Positions 5,108 to 5,916 of a stretch of 5,916 nucleotides of DNA are shown here, piece by piece. Made by a program: the position numbers and the translations under genes. Origin of the DNA: DATCVA01 sp036567205 (GTDB lineage: Bacteria > Pseudomonadota > Gammaproteobacteria > Burkholderiales > Burkholderiaceae_B). The stretch covers positions 1 to 5,916 of the forward strand of contig DATCVA010000141.1 in the NCBI GenBank assembly GCA_036567205.1, read 5' to 3'. The notes below the pieces were generated by a model. The model ran no database searches. It worked only from the letters and a program-made list of their open reading frames with translations, and was not told the origin of the DNA. Positions within the stretch are counted from its first letter, which is position 1; the number at the start of each line of letters is the position of its first letter.

Positions 5108-5916
5108 ATGGACATCGCCAAGGAGTTCAGTCAGTACGTCGCTCATTTGTCCCAAGGGCTGGGCCATGCTGATCGTCACGCAGGGCTGAGCGGGTATTGC
5201 ACGGGCCTGATGCTGCCCCTGTCACGTAAAAGCGTAGAGCCCATGGCCGCGCGCGTTGACCCCCTGCACGCGAGCGCCCGGCACCAGGCTCTGCATCACT
5301 TTGTGGCCAAGTCCGAGTGGTCGGACACCACCGTGATGGCTGGCGTGCGGGAGTGGGTCATGCCCTGGCTGGGCCTGGAGAGCGGCTGCTACTGGATCAT
5401 CGACGACACGGGCTTTCCCAAGAAGGGTAAACACTCGGTGGGCGTAGCCCGCCAGTATTGCGGCCAGTTGGGCAAGCAAGACAACTGCCAGGTGGCCGTC
5501 AGTCTGTCGCTGGCAAGCGCACAGGGCAGCCTCCCCATCGCGTACCAACTCTACCTTCCCAAAGACTGGGCGGCGGACCCGGTGCGGCGCAAGACGGGGG
5601 GTGTTCCTGAGGACATGGTGTTCGCGACCAAGCCAGAAATCGCTCTGATGCAGATGCACCAGGCCGTTGCCGCGGGTGTGCCCATGGGGGTGGTTCTGGC
5701 CGACGCCGGCTATGGTGATGAAACGGCCTTTCGTGATGGCATCACGCAATTGGGCATGCTCTACGCGGTCGGCATCCGCCCGGCCACTACGGTGTGGGCG
5801 CCGGGGACGGCGCCGCTGCCGCCCAAAGCCTGGTCGGGTCACGGCATACGGCCCACGCGGCTGCGCCGCGCGCCCGGCAATGAGCCGGTGGCCGTGAAGG
5901 CGCTGGCTTGTGGCTT
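5108..5916 (+). CDS. IS701-family transposase, partial (C-terminus beyond window)
   Basis: 269 codons are visible and remain open to the right edge; family members are usually around 400-450 residues. The product is a DDE-type DNA transposase. Recognisable blocks are GYCTGLMLPLSRKSVEPMAAR (29-49), HHFVAKSEW, the first catalytic segment WIIDDTGFPKKGKHSVGVAR with Asp99/Asp100, RQYCGQLGKQDNCQVAVSLSLA, LYLPKDWA, and VVLADAGYGDETAFR with the second catalytic Asp199. The third acidic residue lies beyond the window. GGAGG (5099-5103) is 4 nt before the ATG at 5108 but only 1 nt before the adjacent ATG at 5105, so 5108 is preferred; 5105 adds one Met. Codons are strongly G/C-ending, unlike the A+T-rich DNA just upstream. 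No frameshift or stop is seen, so the element may be intact. Confidence 0.92.
   Translation, partial: MDIAKEFSQYVAHLSQGLGHADRHAGLSGYCTGLMLPLSRKSVEPMAARVDPLHASARHQALHHFVAKSEWSDTTVMAGVREWVMPWLGLESGCYWIIDDTGFPKKGKHSVGVARQYCGQLGKQDNCQVAVSLSLASAQGSLPIAYQLYLPKDWAADPVRRKTGGVPEDMVFATKPEIALMQMHQAVAAGVPMGVVLADAGYGDETAFRDGITQLGMLYAVGIRPATTVWAPGTAPLPPKAWSGHGIRPTRLRRAPGNEPVAVKALACG

Larger units (their letters stand above)
4990..5916 (+). mobile_element. IS701-family insertion sequence, left part (left border uncertain)
   Basis: The element is defined by the IS701-type transposase gene starting at 5108 and continues past the right edge, so its right inverted repeat and target duplication are not visible. 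The left end is somewhere between about 4990, where the IS1380-like peptide loses family character, and about 5060, just before the A+T-rich promoter region. An AGTCGA/TCGACT inverted pair (4992-4997 and 5014-5019) lies in this interval but cannot be assigned as the terminal repeat without the other end. Confidence 0.6.

Noticed and set aside
5222..5842. 206-codon minus-strand ORF
   Set aside because: It lies entirely inside the IS701-type transposase on the opposite strand, is Arg/His-rich, and has no recognisable domain. It is a shadow caused by high G+C codon use.
1..5916. CRISPR array, tRNA or rRNA gene, toxin-antitoxin or phage defence module
   Set aside because: I looked for regular direct repeats, tRNA-like cloverleaf arms, rRNA stretches and small paired ORFs, and saw none that held up.

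Overview
This window reads as the chromosome of a betaproteobacterium, probably Burkholderiales and possibly Alcaligenaceae. The basis is moderate-to-high G+C, the protein families present, and their arrangement. The genus cannot be fixed from sequence alone. It holds five coding regions, two cut by the window edges, plus one short transposase remnant.

Left part (1-1870): two minus-strand genes probably form one transcription unit. A cystathionine beta-lyase (metC, 1724-507) is followed after 51 bp by the first 151 codons of a DapA/NanA-family aldolase (455 to beyond base 1). The 146 bp upstream of metC separates it from a divergent Lrp/AsnC regulator. This gap contains two near-identical AT-rich motifs 41 bp apart that resemble Lrp binding sites. 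The simplest reading is that the regulator controls both itself and the metC operon.

Middle (1871-4723): the Lrp/AsnC gene ends before a good candidate intrinsic terminator. Close behind lies a 765-residue molybdopterin enzyme of the biotin sulfoxide/TMAO/DMSO reductase family. It has the molybdenum-ligating serine but no N-terminal Fe-S cysteine motif and no Tat signal, so it is expected to be cytoplasmic. The beta-lyase, the amino-acid-sensing regulator and the S/N-oxide reductase-like enzyme hint at a sulfur-compound or amino-acid theme. The substrate of the molybdoenzyme is not determined.

Right part (4724-5916): a 381 bp stretch without an intact gene holds an 82 bp nested inverted repeat, a perfect 9 bp hairpin, and a 30-codon ORF. 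That ORF has a good ribosome binding site and resembles the N-terminus of an IS1380-type transposase before going off-family. Next comes an IS701-family transposase gene running off the right edge. The right part therefore looks like an insertion hot spot, perhaps with one IS inserted into another.

I do not see a clearly new multi-gene system here. The most worthwhile points are the paired Lrp-like sites, the beta-lyase/aldolase operon, the divergent BisC-like subfamily, and the structured repeat next to nested IS remnants.
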